Shown here: piece by piece, positions 20,397 to 21,433 of the stretch
Position numbering within the stretch: position 1 is the first letter of the stretch
Layout: every line of letters begins with the position of its first letter
Origin: DASPPF01 sp032906705
GTDB lineage: Archaea > Thermoproteota > Nitrososphaeria > Nitrososphaerales > Gagatemarchaeaceae
NCBI GenBank assembly: GCA_032906705.1
Contig: JAJTZC010000021.1
Coordinates: 1-21,433 of the forward strand
Length of the DNA stretch: 21,433 bases
Direction of reading: 5' to 3'
Position numbers and translations under genes: made by a program
Notes under the pieces: model-generated
Told to the model about the DNA's origin: nothing
Seen by the model: the letters and a program-made list of their open reading frames with translations, nothing else
Databases searched by the model: none

Positions 20397-21433
20397 ACGA
20401 AGCATTACGACGCGGTCGTGGTCGGATGTGGGGCAATGGGCTCGGCGGTTACCTACAACCTCGCGAGCCGAGGACTAAAGGTACTCGCGCTAGACAGGTT
20501 CCGTCTCAATCATGAATTCGGCTCCTCGCACGGCAAGACGAGAATTATCAGGCTCGCCTACTACGAGGACCCACGGTACGTCCCGCTCCTGAAGAGAGCC
20601 TTCGCATCATGGGACGAACTGGCAAAGAAGTCGGGCGCGAGGGTAATCAAGAGGACCGGAGGCCTGATGATCGGTAGAAGGGACGGACCGCTGGTCGCCG
20701 GCGTCCTGCGAAGTGCGAGAGAGCACACCCTACCGCATAAGTTTCTTGCTTGCCGTGACGTCGAGGCGATTTTTGGGGAACTTCGACTGGATGAAGACTA
20801 CTCGGCGGTTTACGAGGAGAACGCTGGCATCCTCTTCCCGGAACAGTGCATCTCATCGTATGTGGCCCTCGCGAGAGACTCTGGTGTGACCTTTGGATTC
20901 TTGGAACAGCTCCTTGGTTGGCGACGAACGGCCGAATCCATAGAAATCGAGACGACCAAGGGGAGGTACACCGCCGAAAAGCTCGTCCTCGCGGCGGGGC
21001 CGTGGACGGCCCAGCTCCTTCCCGGATTGATTCCGTTGACGTGCGAGAGGCAGGTTCCCTTCTGGTTCGAATCGCCAGGCGATGGAGCCTTCTCTGCGGA
21101 GAAGATGCCCATCTTCATGATGGAAGAAGACACCAACCACTACTTCTACGCGATTCCGGATGTCGGCCACGGTGTGAAGGTCGCGAGAACCCACGGTGGG
21201 TCGCAGGTGAGCCCAGACCAGATCGTCAGAAAGGTCACCGACGCAGACCTGTCTCCAGTGAGGGATTTCATCAAGAGGCGTCTGCCAAGGGTGAACCCCA
21301 CGCCCATAGGTTCGACGACATGCATCTACACGAACACGCCCGACTCGCACTTCGTTGTCGACTTCCATCCGGATGACAGGAGGGTGCTGGTGGTCAGCGC
21401 CTGCTCCGGGCACGGGTTCAAGTTCTCGAGCGT
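20397..21433 (+). CDS. monomeric sarcosine oxidase-like FAD oxidoreductase (3' end outside window)
   Basis: The 345 visible residues match monomeric sarcosine/N-methyl-amino-acid oxidases (MSOX/SolA). The dinucleotide motif is VVVGCGAMGSA (7-17). GSSHGKTRIIR (42-52) holds R49 and R52, the flavin-side arginines. GHGVKVARTHGG contains a lysine (K261) near the position of the oxygen-activating one. TTCIYTNTPDSHFVVD has the cysteine (C309) used for covalent FAD attachment, and GHGFKFSS supplies the conserved H339 and K342. These enzymes oxidise secondary N-methyl amines to aldehyde, amine and H2O2. The gene is cut by the right edge, probably 40-50 residues short. No ATG, GTG, TTG or CTG lies between the upstream TAA (20370-20372) and the fold; the codon in the Met position is ACG. 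Confidence 0.88.

Noticed and set aside
20846..21413. Open frames on both strands inside the right-edge gene
   Set aside because: The sarcosine-oxidase frame is unbroken across this part and carries the flavin-attachment and GHGFK motifs.
1..21433. CRISPR arrays, insertion sequences, phage genes, tRNA or rRNA genes
   Set aside because: I looked for repeated units, transposase motifs and tRNA arms and found none that hold up by eye; short tRNAs with introns could still be missed.

Overview
This is archaeal DNA, most probably from the Thaumarchaeota/Nitrososphaeria branch or a near relative (Thermoproteota/TACK), with moderately high GC. The markers are an NreA-type repair protein, a free-standing AlaX tRNA editing enzyme, an ESCRT-III (CdvB-family) division protein, a DUF71/COG2102 ATPase, an F420-type luciferase-like oxidoreductase, and the DUF996 and DUF4443 families. 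Promoters also look archaeal: TATA-like boxes lie about 24-34 bp upstream of many start codons, as expected for leaderless mRNAs, and many genes seem to start with TTG or GTG. I see no rRNA, tRNA, CRISPR array, insertion sequence or phage gene. The genes are mostly single units or short operons on both strands, with several convergent pairs whose stop codons interlock.

Layout. 1-380: no recognised gene. 380-2600: nreA, alaX, and a small zinc protein. 2730-5160 (minus): GrpB-family protein, hypothetical protein, DMT/EamA transporter, DJ-1/PfpI protein. 5190-7690: LLM oxidoreductase diverging from DJ-1 across one TATA-like element; nitroreductase; SAM O-methyltransferase; a ribbon-helix-helix gene that appears frameshifted from a coiled-coil/membrane tail. 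7645-9500: an anchored exported protein, a DUF59/MIP18 Fe-S assembly factor, and a winged-helix DUF4443 protein. 9560-11510: an ECF S-component-like membrane protein with a DUF4430 (transcobalamin-like) exported protein, facing a DUF71 protein carrying the ENGEFHT motif that I recall from the proposed B12-salvage subgroup. 11860-13420: an indoleamine 2,3-dioxygenase interrupted by a 184-base run of N, then a small HExxH metallopeptidase-like gene. 13419-16500: zinc ribbon, HIT hydrolase, DUF4286 protein, anchored CAP/SCP protein, a remnant of an MscS channel, and the ESCRT-III protein. 16700-19020: zinc ribbon plus two small membrane proteins, another polytopic membrane protein, and a BtuF-like binding protein without a signal peptide. 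19025-21433: dienelactone hydrolase with a DUF996 membrane protein, and a monomeric-sarcosine-oxidase-like flavoenzyme running off the right edge.

The most coherent functional theme is corrinoid (B12) capture and salvage: ECF S-like protein + DUF4430 + DUF71 at 9.6-11.5 kb, with a possible operator at the first gene, and a BtuF-like protein at 18.2 kb. The most unexpected single gene is the archaeal indoleamine 2,3-dioxygenase. Two genes have reading-frame oddities: the RHH gene (apparent -1 shift at a G run) and the sarcosine-oxidase-like gene (no ATG/GTG/TTG/CTG start). All functional calls rest on recognising motifs by eye.
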